Shown here one piece after another: positions 54,127 through 63,094 of a DNA stretch of 64,000 nucleotides. Source of the stretch: Nostoc sp. 106C (GTDB taxonomy: Bacteria; Cyanobacteriota; Cyanobacteriia; Cyanobacteriales; Nostocaceae); the NCBI RefSeq assembly GCF_002154725.1, contig NZ_MTAW01000145.1, positions 1 to 64,000 of the forward strand. Reading direction: 5' to 3'. The position numbers and the translations under genes are program-made. Under the pieces are notes generated by a model, which was given only the letters and a program-made list of their open reading frames with translations, ran no database searches and was not told the origin of the DNA. Within the stretch, counting starts at the first letter, position 1, and each line of letters begins with the position of its first letter.

Positions 54127-54915
54127 TCAGGTTGGTTTGACTCTGCTAGCTATCCAATAAAATAATGTAGGTAAATATCTTTTAAAATACACTAACAAAA
54201 CATCAGAACCGCCAATATATACTTCTGGCTTTTTTTGATAAATAGATTTCAAGATTTTCTGAGCACAAATTTCAGCATTCATGCCTTTTTCTTGCCCTTC
54301 ATCCATTTTTCCATACAAACTTCCATCATATTTTAAAGCATTGCGTGAGATATTGGTTTTAATTCTTCCTGGGCACACAATGGTAATAAAAATTTTATGT
54401 TCTGGCTTTAATTCCAACTGCAATGTTTCAAAAAAACCATGCAAGGCGTGTTTTGAAGCTGCATAAGCCGAACGTAATGGAAAGCCAACTTTGCCAGCTA
54501 TACTTGAAATTACCGCAATTTGTCCACCACCATTGGCAATCATAAATGGCAAAATTATTTTAGTAATATTGATAGTACCAAAATAATTGACTTCCATAAT
54601 TGTCCTGTCAACTATTGTTTGGGTCTCAACTACTAAAGAACGTTGGCTAACACCTGCATTATTTACCAAAATATCGATTTTGCCATAATAATTTATAGCA
54701 GTATTTGCTGCCTTTTCTACCGATGTCGAATCTGAAATATCAAAGGCAATAACCAAACACTCGCTACTAATATTTTGTTTAACCCTGAGCAATTCATCTT
54801 CCTTTCTTGATGAAATAATTAACTTTGCACCTTGATTGGCAAATTGATAAGCTAATGCTTCGCCAATACCAGATGATGCTCCAGTAATCCAAACAACTTT
54901 GTCAAGAAAAAGCAT
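54127..54915 (-). CDS. SDR family oxidoreductase
   Basis: A 262-residue classical short-chain dehydrogenase: TGASSGIG at 11-18, NNAG at 85-88, catalytic S138, Y151 and K155 (YAASKHA). The long C-terminal extension with helix-forming residues (VYIGGSDVLLVYFKRYLPTLFYWIASRVK) is typical of membrane-associated DHRS7-like or acylglycerone-type reductases that act on lipophilic substrates. The substrate is unknown. It lies 27 bases after the start-distal end of pcxA on the same strand and may be co-transcribed. Confidence 0.88.
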   Translation of the reverse strand: MLFLDKVVWITGASSGIGEALAYQFANQGAKLIISSRKEDELLRVKQNISSECLVIAFDISDSTSVEKAANTAINYYGKIDILVNNAGVSQRSLVVETQTIVDRTIMEVNYFGTINITKIILPFMIANGGGQIAVISSIAGKVGFPLRSAYAASKHALHGFFETLQLELKPEHKIFITIVCPGRIKTNISRNALKYDGSLYGKMDEGQEKGMNAEICAQKILKSIYQKKPEVYIGGSDVLLVYFKRYLPTLFYWIASRVKPT

Positions 54916-54942
54916 TTATCTATACAAATTTATGATTGGCAA

Positions 54943-56238
54943 TTATTCATTCATCTCTTTGAAGGTAGCTAATGCTGAAGGAGACAAACGACTGAGATAG
55001 CGAAATATCCAGTATTTAAATATAGTATCTAAAATTACAGGAAATGTCGCAATAAACAAAAATATGGCGCTTCTGTTAGCTGGTAGACCTAAATGTTCTG
55101 CGAAACCTTCTAGTAAAACTTCCCATCCATGCGGTGAGTGAAATCCTACAAATATATCCGTGAACAAAATAATTAAAAAAGCCTTGGCACTATCACTAAG
55201 ACCATAGACAATATCATCTATAAAAGACTTAACAATTACAATTTCTTTTTTGCTCATAGCAACTACAACACCAAAAGCAACTAGTGAAAGCAAATCAGCA
55301 AATACATTGCTAATAGCACTATTGCTCTCATGACTGAATTCCTCAGCTATCTCAATAGCTTTATCACGAATTTGTTCTTGAACTCCTTCAGAAGAAAGTG
55401 CTGGTGCGTTATGTAATAAACTTTCCAATTTCAGTCGGTTCTCAAAACTCTTCAATTCGCTCAAAGCTTTTTCTTCCATATCTGTATTAAGAAAAAGTTG
55501 AGATGTTGTTTCGCCTCTAGTTCTTTCTACTAAAGGGCTTATTAATAATTGCTTAGAAAAATGTTGAGTTAAGAGTGGCACAAGAATTAAAATTAAGAAA
55601 AATCTCAATGCAATTCTTGTTCTCTTTCGCGAAATCTGATAATCTCTAACAAATTGTTCTTCTGCTTGCGGAGACAAGTCTGCTTGAATTTTATTAATTG
55701 TTCTGCCTATAGACCGAGGTAAAAATCCAGTTTTTTGGCTAAGTGAGGGAACTTTATGAATTTTTATATTGGATGAATCTACTTTCTTATTGATTTCATT
55801 ATTATTAATTTGCAGTGGCTCAGAAATTGGTACTATGGCACTGCTACTAATTTGTTCATCTCTAGGAGTATACTTGGATATTACTTCATCAATGAACTGT
55901 AGTTTATCTAAAATTGCACTATTGGAGACATCCAACATTGAGCGACTTAAACGAAATTCTGCTAGCCTAATTTTAATAATAGTTAAATTCTTCTTCAGGT
56001 AACCTTGCCAATAAGACATGACATTTTCGGTATATTTTCCTGATGAAGCAGAAATTTTTTGGCTACCAAAATGCTCAATTTCAATGTTTCTAATTATCTG
56101 AGCAGCCTCGTAAGCTTCTAAGAGTGCTCTTTCTGGTGTATCTTCAAGCCATTGCTTTACTTTGCTTATGTAGTCTTTGAGTTTTTGGCGTAGTAACCCT
56201 GTGTTTTTTGTAAAGAATGAAGCTTTCATTTCCGACAT
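54943..56238 (-). CDS. pcxA: proton extrusion protein PcxA (CemA/CotA homologue)
   Basis: A 431-residue inner-membrane protein. The C-terminal domain is diagnostic of CemA/PcxA, with FADLLSLVAFGVVVAMSKKE and then DDIVYGLSDSAKAFLIILFTDIFVGFHS. There are four predicted helices, while the N-terminal 190 residues are a soluble coiled-coil extension that chloroplast CemA lacks. It supports light-induced Na+-dependent proton extrusion linked to inorganic carbon uptake. Length fits cyanobacterial PcxA. A second ATG at 56229 is possible. Confidence 0.93.
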   Translation of the reverse strand: MSEMKASFFTKNTGLLRQKLKDYISKVKQWLEDTPERALLEAYEAAQIIRNIEIEHFGSQKISASSGKYTENVMSYWQGYLKKNLTIIKIRLAEFRLSRSMLDVSNSAILDKLQFIDEVISKYTPRDEQISSSAIVPISEPLQINNNEINKKVDSSNIKIHKVPSLSQKTGFLPRSIGRTINKIQADLSPQAEEQFVRDYQISRKRTRIALRFFLILILVPLLTQHFSKQLLISPLVERTRGETTSQLFLNTDMEEKALSELKSFENRLKLESLLHNAPALSSEGVQEQIRDKAIEIAEEFSHESNSAISNVFADLLSLVAFGVVVAMSKKEIVIVKSFIDDIVYGLSDSAKAFLIILFTDIFVGFHSPHGWEVLLEGFAEHLGLPANRSAIFLFIATFPVILDTIFKYWIFRYLSRLSPSALATFKEMNE

Positions 56239-57450
56239 TTTTTAGTCAATGTACTGAATTTAACTAAAAGCAATAGTAATAGCTAATTGAGAAAATCGCC
56301 ACCAATAATCTATATCCTGTTGCCTATTATATAAACTCTTAATTCTGAGTGTACACCTATTAGAAGGTTAGGTACAAGAAACACAAACTTTGGATAATTT
56401 TAAATTTAGTTATGTTCGCCTTATCAAAGAAAACTTACCTACTTCCAATTTCATCCAATCCCGGAGTAAAGAGTAAGTTTAGCAATGTATAGCCGAGATG
56501 AATATATAAATTAAGTCTCCAGGTAGATATAATATTTACCGTATTCTGATTTATAAATACAATCTCCCAATTGGCTATATCTACGAGTCTCGGCAAGTAA
56601 TGAATAACACATCAGATTTTTATCCGTAGTATAAATGGTTAAATATTTTTAACTAATACCTATTAAATTTGTATTTCAATAGTACGTATACAATATGTAA
56701 ATTCTGTGTCATTCCTGTGACATTAAGTTTATTCAGCCTCAGCTAGACAAGTTAATAAAATTTATTTCTGTGATTAGCAAGGATTATCTGATGTGTTTAT
56801 TTCTGGCTTTTTAAAAAATGACTTAATCATTTTCTTATAATCTAATTTAGGCTATTAAAAATAGTTAACTTGATATAACTGCCCTATTCATTTATGAAAA
56901 AAGGTATTGTATATTCTTCTTTCCTACTCCCTGTTCTCTGCCTCAAAGAGTAATTTCACAACTCCTACACAGATTGCTATAGAAATGCAATAATTATATT
57001 AATTGTCAAGTTAAGTTAATAATTTTGTATATTCTTGTTATTAAACACAACATTTCTTCCAAAATATTGCATTATATTGCAGCATTTATTATATTAATTA
57101 TGATTTCCCGAATAGTTTTTTTGAGCGTTGCAGAATGCTATTATTCTATTTAACAACCTATCTCAAAGAATAAACGCATCATTACCAAACCGGAGTATTG
57201 GTTAATTTCTATTAACCTTTTTCTACGAAATTGTCTGCCTTCTTTGAATCTCTAATTAAGTTAGTAGCTCGTCAAGATAGTTAATTAATCTTACATTTGC
57301 TTTACTTAAATAATCCTGAATTGTAATACCAATTCTTTGTGAAACCACACATTAACGCTGCGTGTTTTAGCTTTGCTATGTTGTTGAAACTGAAATGGTT
57401 ATGACGAAGAAATTAAGTATTACTACTAAATTACTACGAACTAAAAAATC
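56239..57450. other. long AT-rich divergent intergenic region
   Basis: About 1.2 kb without a convincing gene. Only very short frames exist (for example a 19-codon one at 56894). At the right end a 21-codon basic frame (57395-57460) overlaps the start of the pentapeptide gene. Because of its length it may hide a small RNA, but I see no strong hairpin or conserved RNA signature. GCGATCGC sites are absent. Confidence 0.45.
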
Positions 57451-58020
57451 ATGGATGTGAAAGAACTTCTAACTAGGTATGCAGCAGGAGAAAGAAGCTT
57501 TAACGGTTTAGAACTGCCAGAAGCAGATCTGCGGGGAGCTAATTTAGGTGGTGTAGATTTTGGTAGAGTTAACCTCCAAGGAGCTAACCTCACAGGTGCA
57601 TCCTTAAGTGGGGCTAATTTGAGTCAAGCAAATCTTAGAGGTGCAAAACTACATAGAGCGAATTTATCTGAAGTCATCCTAAGTGGAGCTGACTTACGCC
57701 AAGCGGCGCTGACAACTGCCAACCTCAATGAATCAGATCTTAGCGGTGCGTGTTTAAATGATGCAGACTTGTGTGATGCTAGTTTGCACATGGCATCACT
57801 CAGCGCAGCAAATTTGCAGGGTGCGAATTTGAGTGGGGCAAAAATGGGTGGAGTGAGGATGTGGAAAGCAAATTTGCAATGGGCAGATTTAAGTGGGGCT
57901 GACTTAAGCGAAGCAAACCTGAGCGAGGCAAACTTGACTGGGGCGAATCTCAATGCCACAGATATGAGTGAAACATTTATGACGGGAACAATTATGCCTG
58001 ATGGCTTTATCCATCAGTAA
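57451..58020 (+). CDS. pentapeptide-repeat protein
   Basis: A 189-residue protein. After a 20-residue N-terminal helix (VKELLTRYAAGERSFNGLEL) almost the whole chain is A(D/N)Lxx pentapeptides, about 30 in tandem, forming a right-handed quadrilateral beta helix. There is no signal peptide or membrane anchor, so it is cytoplasmic. Such proteins are numerous in cyanobacteria; some mimic DNA and protect gyrase, most are unassigned. No ribosome site precedes the ATG, and a short upstream frame overlaps it. Confidence 0.92.
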   Translation: MDVKELLTRYAAGERSFNGLELPEADLRGANLGGVDFGRVNLQGANLTGASLSGANLSQANLRGAKLHRANLSEVILSGADLRQAALTTANLNESDLSGACLNDADLCDASLHMASLSAANLQGANLSGAKMGGVRMWKANLQWADLSGADLSEANLSEANLTGANLNATDMSETFMTGTIMPDGFIHQ

Positions 58021-58320
58021 ATTATCCTTATTTAACACAGTGTCTATGGGTAGTTGCCAATTTCCGCAGTTTGGGTTTCTGCATTCACCTAGATTAACCA
58101 AGCGATCGCAGGTTCACTAGAGTAATAGTTAGTATTCTCCTAGGAGTTCGTAAATGCTTTGTGAACCACTAAGACACTAAGACACAAAGAAGAAAATAGT
58201 TTTTTCTCTTAAAATTTGGTTTATTGATTATCTTCACAATTAGTTACAAATAGGCGCTCAAAATTACACAGTTGATAGGAAGATATGTCAGAATTCTAAA
58301 ATCATTAGACTGCTGGAACT
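58021..58320. other. spacer with short direct repeats
   Basis: Three hundred bases holding a GAACCACTAAGACACTAAGA tract (about 58161-58180), the half-unit of a repeat family common in Nostoc. No gene is seen. Confidence 0.4.
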
Positions 58321-59508
58321 ATGAATTTGAGCCTGTGCATGATTGTGAAAAATGAAGCAGCGACACTGCCTAAATGTCTCAGCAGTGTGAAAAATGTAGT
58401 AGATGAAATTGTCGTTTTAGATACAGGTTCGAGCGATCGCACTCCAGAAATCGCTACAGCACATGGCGCAAAAGTCCATCACTTCCAATGGAATAATAAC
58501 TTCAGTACGGCTCGTAATGAAGCTCTAAAATATGTCACAGGTGATTGGATTTTGGTGTTAGATGCAGATGAGACATTAAAGCCAGAAATTGTGCCACAGA
58601 TTCGTTCTGCTATCCAAAGTGAAGAATACCTACTGATTAATTTAATTCGGCATGAGGTAGGTGCAGAACAGTCCCCATATTCTTTGGTTTCCAGACTTTT
58701 TCGCCATCACCCAGAAATTCGGTTTTCCCGCCCTTACCATGCTTTAGTTGATGACAGCATATCGGAGATTTTAAAGAAAGAACCTCACTGGCAGATCGGC
58801 TACTTACAAGGAGTAGCAATTCTGCACAAAGGTTACCAAAAAACTGCGATCGCTCAAGGTAATAAATATGCTAAAGCCCAAGCAGCAATGGAACAGTTTA
58901 TTGCTAGTCATCCTTACGATCCTTATGTTTGTAGTAAGTTGGGAGCTTTATATGTAGAAACTGGGAAAATTAAGGAAGGGGTAGAACTGCTAAAAAGAGG
59001 AGTTAGGACTAGTCAAGAAAACTACGAGATATTGTATGAACTCCATTACCATTTAGGCATTGCCTACAGTAGGTTACACAATCCTCAACAGGCTAGCATC
59101 CACTATCAAGCTGCAATTAAGTTACCTATTTACCCCATTCTTAAGTTAGGAGCATATAACAATCTTGGTAACTTACTTAAAGCAGCCGGAGACTTAAAAA
59201 ATTCCAAAAAAGCTTATCAAACAACTTTAAAAATTGACCCGAATTTTGCTGCCGGACATTACAATCTTGGGATGACATTGAAAGCTATGGGTTTATTTAC
59301 AGATGCGATCGCTTGTTACCAAAAAGCAATCAAGTTAAACCCCAGCTATGCAGAAGCTTATCAAAATTTGGGTGTAGTGCAGCTAAAAGTTGGCAATCAC
59401 CAAGCTAGCTTAACAGCTTTTAAAAATGCGATCGCCTTGCACCAAGAACATAACCCTGAAGAAGCGAAAAGACTTCGTCAGGGTTTGCAAGAGATGGGGT
59501 TAATGTGA
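58321..59508 (+). CDS. family 2 glycosyltransferase fused to TPR repeats
   Basis: A 395-residue protein. The N-terminal 190 residues are a GT-A glycosyltransferase: SLCMIVKNEAATLPKCL, EIVVLDTGSSDRT for nucleotide binding, and ILVLDADE carrying the DxD metal motif. The remainder is TPR repeats (GAYNNLGNLLKAAGDLKNSKKAYQ and similar). This build matches the cyanobacterial SunS/WaaE-like group of tetratricopeptide glycosyltransferases. It probably modifies a cell-surface polysaccharide or a protein; the acceptor is unknown. Not in an evident operon. Confidence 0.88.
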   Translation: MNLSLCMIVKNEAATLPKCLSSVKNVVDEIVVLDTGSSDRTPEIATAHGAKVHHFQWNNNFSTARNEALKYVTGDWILVLDADETLKPEIVPQIRSAIQSEEYLLINLIRHEVGAEQSPYSLVSRLFRHHPEIRFSRPYHALVDDSISEILKKEPHWQIGYLQGVAILHKGYQKTAIAQGNKYAKAQAAMEQFIASHPYDPYVCSKLGALYVETGKIKEGVELLKRGVRTSQENYEILYELHYHLGIAYSRLHNPQQASIHYQAAIKLPIYPILKLGAYNNLGNLLKAAGDLKNSKKAYQTTLKIDPNFAAGHYNLGMTLKAMGLFTDAIACYQKAIKLNPSYAEAYQNLGVVQLKVGNHQASLTAFKNAIALHQEHNPEEAKRLRQGLQEMGLM

Positions 59509-59585
59509 GCAGGGAAGGGAGATGAGGGGGATGAGAGGGACAAGGAAGCAGAGGAGAAATAACTAATCTTACTCAATGCCGGCAG

Positions 59586-59723
59586 TTGCTACCCTGCGGG
59601 AACGCTTTCAGCGAACAAGCCGACGGCACTTCCTACAAGTCGGGGAACCCGCCCAACAGAGTGCCTTGGAAACCCGTCCAACGCACTGCCTCCCCAATGC
59701 CCCATGCCCAATGCCCAATAATA
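59586..59723. repeat. GC-rich dispersed repeat with CCCAATG heptamers
   Basis: A GC-rich block (GCTACCCTGCGGGAACGC onwards) ends in heptamer-like CCCAATG-CCCCATG-CCCAATG-CCCAATA (about 59693-59720), abutting the aminotransferase stop codon. It matches the style of Nostoc STRR and dispersed intergenic repeats. Confidence 0.55.
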
Positions 59724-60890
59724 CTAAATCCTAGATCTGACAAACTTTTCCAATCTATCCATTCCCTTTTCAATAGTTGCCATATCTGTGGCGTAGGAAA
59801 GACGAATGTTGTCATCAGCACCAAAGGCAATTCCAGGAATTACTGCAACTTGATGTTCTTCTATAAGAGCATCACAAAATTCTAAGGATTTTAGACCTGT
59901 TTTGCTGATGTCAGGAAAAAGGTAAAAAGCACCATCAGGTTTTGCAGTACTCAATCCTGGAATAGCGTTGAGTCTGTCTAGCATTACCTGTCGCCGTTTA
60001 GCGAACGCCTGGCGCATTTCTTCTACACAGTCTTGGGAACTTTCCAAGGCCGCGATCGCACCATATTGAGCAAAGGTGCACACATTAGATGTACTATGCC
60101 CTTGAATAGTACTTGTGGCTTTAATTATTTCCACTGGCCCTGCCAAATAGCCAATACGCCACCCTGTCATCGAGTAAGCTTTAGCAAACCCGTTGCTAAT
60201 CAAGGTACGGGCGAAAATTTCCTTCCCTAAAGAACCAATGCTAATATGCTCTGCACCATCGTAGAGAATCTTCTCGTAAATTTCGTCAGAGACAACAAAG
60301 ATATCTGCATCAACTACTACTTCCGCCAGTGCTTTAATTTCTGCTGGCGTATATACCATACCCGTAGGGTTAGATGGCGAATTGAGGATAAATAGCTTGG
60401 TTTTTGGCGTAATCGATTTTCGGAGTTGTTCTGGAGTAATTTTATAACCAGTTGAGGCATCTGTAGGCACAATCACCGAGACTCCACCAACCAAAGTCAC
60501 CATTTCGGGGTAACTTAGCCAGTAGGGAGCCGGGATAATTACTTCATCTCCGGTATCGATCAGGGCCACGATCAAGTTGTACAGAGAATGCTTTCCACCG
60601 TTAGTGACGATGACATTTTCTGCTTTATAATCTAGACCATTATCAGCTTTGAGCTTGCGGGCGATCGCTTCCCTTAACTTTGGCTCTCCTGCGGCTGCGC
60701 CATATTTGGTTTTGCCTTCATCCAAAGCTTTTGCTGCTGCTGCCTTGATATGCGCTGGGGTATCAAAATCTGGTTCTCCAGCGCTAAAACTACAAACGTC
60801 CACACCCTCTGCTTTCATTGCCTTAGCTTTAGCTGCGATCGCTAAGGTTAAAGAGGGTGTTACCTGACTTACTCGTGCTGCCAGCTTCAT
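59724..60890 (-). CDS. pyridoxal-phosphate-dependent aspartate aminotransferase (class I)
   Basis: A protein of 388 residues from the ATG at 60890, whose N-terminus ([17 protein letters not shown]) is the family-typical start; upstream codons are not. Motifs: [28 protein letters not shown] and the PLP lysine in [17 protein letters not shown]. It transfers amino groups between aspartate and 2-oxoglutarate; the subgroup Ib may also take prephenate. Widely conserved and probably constitutive. Confidence 0.92.
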   Translation of the reverse strand: MKLAARVSQVTPSLTLAIAAKAKAMKAEGVDVCSFSAGEPDFDTPAHIKAAAAKALDEGKTKYGAAAGEPKLREAIARKLKADNGLDYKAENVIVTNGGKHSLYNLIVALIDTGDEVIIPAPYWLSYPEMVTLVGGVSVIVPTDASTGYKITPEQLRKSITPKTKLFILNSPSNPTGMVYTPAEIKALAEVVVDADIFVVSDEIYEKILYDGAEHISIGSLGKEIFARTLISNGFAKAYSMTGWRIGYLAGPVEIIKATSTIQGHSTSNVCTFAQYGAIAALESSQDCVEEMRQAFAKRRQVMLDRLNAIPGLSTAKPDGAFYLFPDISKTGLKSLEFCDALIEEHQVAVIPGIAFGADDNIRLSYATDMATIEKGMDRLEKFVRSRI

Positions 60891-61268
60891 TCTTAAATTT
60901 ATTTGGCGAATCTCTAACTTATTTAACAATATCCCACAATCTTGATCGAGAATTGTCTTTTCAGAATTCCTTAGTCAGCCTAGTTAGCAAATGCTGGCAT
61001 CTCAAAATTTCTTATAGAGTCTAGTTTGTAAATATTTGTACCAGTTAAATGTAACAGTTTTTTCTGGTTTAAATTTCCTAACGTACTTTGCTATCTACGG
61101 CTGTGGCTATGTTAGTAATATTTCAATAACAGTGAAAAAGCAAGTAAGTAAAACAAAATGCTACCGCAGTTAGTATATTCTTTACCTGAAATAGCAGCAG
61201 ACTAACTAGCGATTTTCTAATTATCTAAATATTTCGGCTATTCTGGGATGGTTCTAAATAGTATCACT
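60891..61268. other. intergenic region between aminotransferase and dioxygenase
   Basis: About 380 AT-rich bases with no open frame or repeat I can support. It should contain the aminotransferase promoter. Confidence 0.4.
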
Positions 61269-62150
61269 TTAGAAAGCAAAAGCTGGGGCACATAGCCTGA
61301 TATAAATTTCTCGTTTTTCATCTGAGAAAGCTCTTCTTCCATGAAGTACTCTTGTATTATCAATCATCAAGATATCCCCTTTCTGCCACGCAATCTCTGT
61401 GGTTATTCTCTCAGCAATTTCATTTACTTCAGACATAACTTCCTCAGATATCTCTGAATCGTCTTCAAATCTAATAAGGTTTGAATATAACTGCTTGGCT
61501 GGCAATAAGCTATTGATAAAAACCCGATATTTTCTACATCTGCTGGGTATAATTGCCGGACTGATGTATTCAGTAAGTATTGATTTATCTTCGTATATTG
61601 TTAATTTAATATCATTATGTCTACATATTTCTTGTAGTTGATTTAGATTATCGATTTTGTATTTTTGCTGCCAAGCTTCTTCATTCATAGGCACAGTAAA
61701 CTTGAGCTTCTTATTACTGAATAACTCTTTGGTAGAATTACTAAGCTCATTAAATAATTGCCTGCCATCACAAACTATTGTTTCACCTTTTTCTGCGGCT
61801 GGATTAGCACAGAAAAACCACAACATCAGTGGTACGTTTTTCTGATAATACATTTCTCCATGCAGCTTAATCTCAAAATTAAAATCATTTACGCTTAAAA
61901 CTGTTTTATCATTCTTAATAATTCTTCTATTAAATGCTCCTCCTGAATAATCCATAAAATCAGTACTTAATAAGTTGCTAAACTCTGTAAATATTTCGGT
62001 ATTCGTTTCAAATCCTCTAAAAAGCAATACTCCATATGATTTAAATAAGCTGATAATTTCTTCTTGAGCTAATTGGAAAATGCTATTACTATCAATACTA
62101 ATAATTTGTTGACCTATACTGTTTGATATTGGCTGTAGCAGGAGGTTCAT
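61269..62150 (-). CDS. TauD/TfdA (SyrP-like) Fe(II)/2-oxoglutarate dioxygenase
   Basis: A 293-residue dioxygenase. The 2-His-1-carboxylate iron site is H97, E99 (KLHGEMYY) and H270 (RVLHGRR), with R280 or R285 for 2-oxoglutarate. The carboxylate is Glu rather than Asp, as in the SyrP/clavaminate-synthase-like branch that hydroxylates amino acids in peptide or antibiotic biosynthesis. No NRPS or PKS gene is nearby in this window. A perfect GGAGG lies just upstream of the start. Its AT-rich codon use differs from the housekeeping genes. Confidence 0.87.
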   Translation of the reverse strand: MNLLLQPISNSIGQQIISIDSNSIFQLAQEEIISLFKSYGVLLFRGFETNTEIFTEFSNLLSTDFMDYSGGAFNRRIIKNDKTVLSVNDFNFEIKLHGEMYYQKNVPLMLWFFCANPAAEKGETIVCDGRQLFNELSNSTKELFSNKKLKFTVPMNEEAWQQKYKIDNLNQLQEICRHNDIKLTIYEDKSILTEYISPAIIPSRCRKYRVFINSLLPAKQLYSNLIRFEDDSEISEEVMSEVNEIAERITTEIAWQKGDILMIDNTRVLHGRRAFSDEKREIYIRLCAPAFAF

Positions 62151-62425
62151 AGTAATTAATAAAAATTGACTAAACTTTTCATTTGTCTAGAATTAGCCCT
62201 ATATAATTTAACATAAACTTATTTACTAAAAGTAGAATATTATATGGTAATTCCTACCAATAACATAAATATTATTAATATAATTTAAATTTATAGACAT
62301 TCAATCTACTTTTAAAAGTCTCATTTAAATTAGGCTCTAACTCGATCAGTTAAGATGTGAGCTATAAATAAGACATCAGTGTTATTATTGGTGTCCTAAA
62401 ACCGAAGCAGATTAGGACAAATAAA

Positions 62426-62953
62426 GTGAAGAATCAAGCATTGAAGCTAGCTACAGGATTAGCACTTATATGTACTAGCGTAGCTATCAATACTGGCATA
62501 GCTAATCAAATGGTCTTAGCAAAATCAAAAAATCCAGAAAAGTGTAATATTTATGCTTACGTGAATGTCTCAGCTTCGCAAGCTTTAAATGTGCGCAGTG
62601 GAGCAAGTAGCAACAATAAAGTTTTAGGGCAAGTACCTGTTAATGATACTGTTCAGGTTGTTGGTTTTTTGCCAAATTGGGCAAAGATTACTAATGCTAG
62701 TGGTGGTTTTAAAGGAACTGGGTGGGTATCTTTGGCAAAGTTAGGTCTATCGACAAGAGGCTATGGTACTAAAGGTGTGAAGCTTTATGCCAAAACTAAT
62801 CAGAAAAGCCAGGTAATCGTACGAGTCCCACCTAATACAAATGTTAAATTATTAGGCTGTCAGGGAGGATGGGCATTGGTTGAATATAAAGCTATTAAAG
62901 GTTGGTTGGTAAGAGAAGATCAATGTGGTGCTGCTCTTACCAGTTGTTCTTGA
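62426..62953 (+). CDS. exported protein with two bacterial SH3 domains
   Basis: A 175-residue protein starting at GTG with AGGA upstream. The signal peptide (LATGLALICTSVAINTGIANQMVLA) is followed by two SH3-type repeats, one with ALNVRSGASSNNKVLGQVP and one with VKLYAKTNQKSQVIVRVP. Three cysteines near the end may form disulfides in the periplasm. Such modules bind peptidoglycan or cell-wall peptides. No catalytic domain is fused. Confidence 0.85.
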   Translation: MKNQALKLATGLALICTSVAINTGIANQMVLAKSKNPEKCNIYAYVNVSASQALNVRSGASSNNKVLGQVPVNDTVQVVGFLPNWAKITNASGGFKGTGWVSLAKLGLSTRGYGTKGVKLYAKTNQKSQVIVRVPPNTNVKLLGCQGGWALVEYKAIKGWLVREDQCGAALTSCS

Positions 62954-63094
62954 TATCTTACCAGTACACGCCAGTGATGATGGCGCTGCACTATCAAATT
63001 TTAGTTTGTTGTGGCGATCGCCATCCTGATGCAGAATTATATTTTGCATTCATTGCAACAGATGCGATCGCCTTTTTTCAAATCTGAACTAGCT

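Noticed and set aside
56894-56953. 19-codon frame starting MKKGIVYSS
   Set aside because: Signal-peptide-like by chance, too short, and no ribosome site.
59586-59885. 99-codon frame over the GC-rich repeat and aminotransferase 3' end
   Set aside because: It overlaps a well-supported gene on the other strand and a repeat element.
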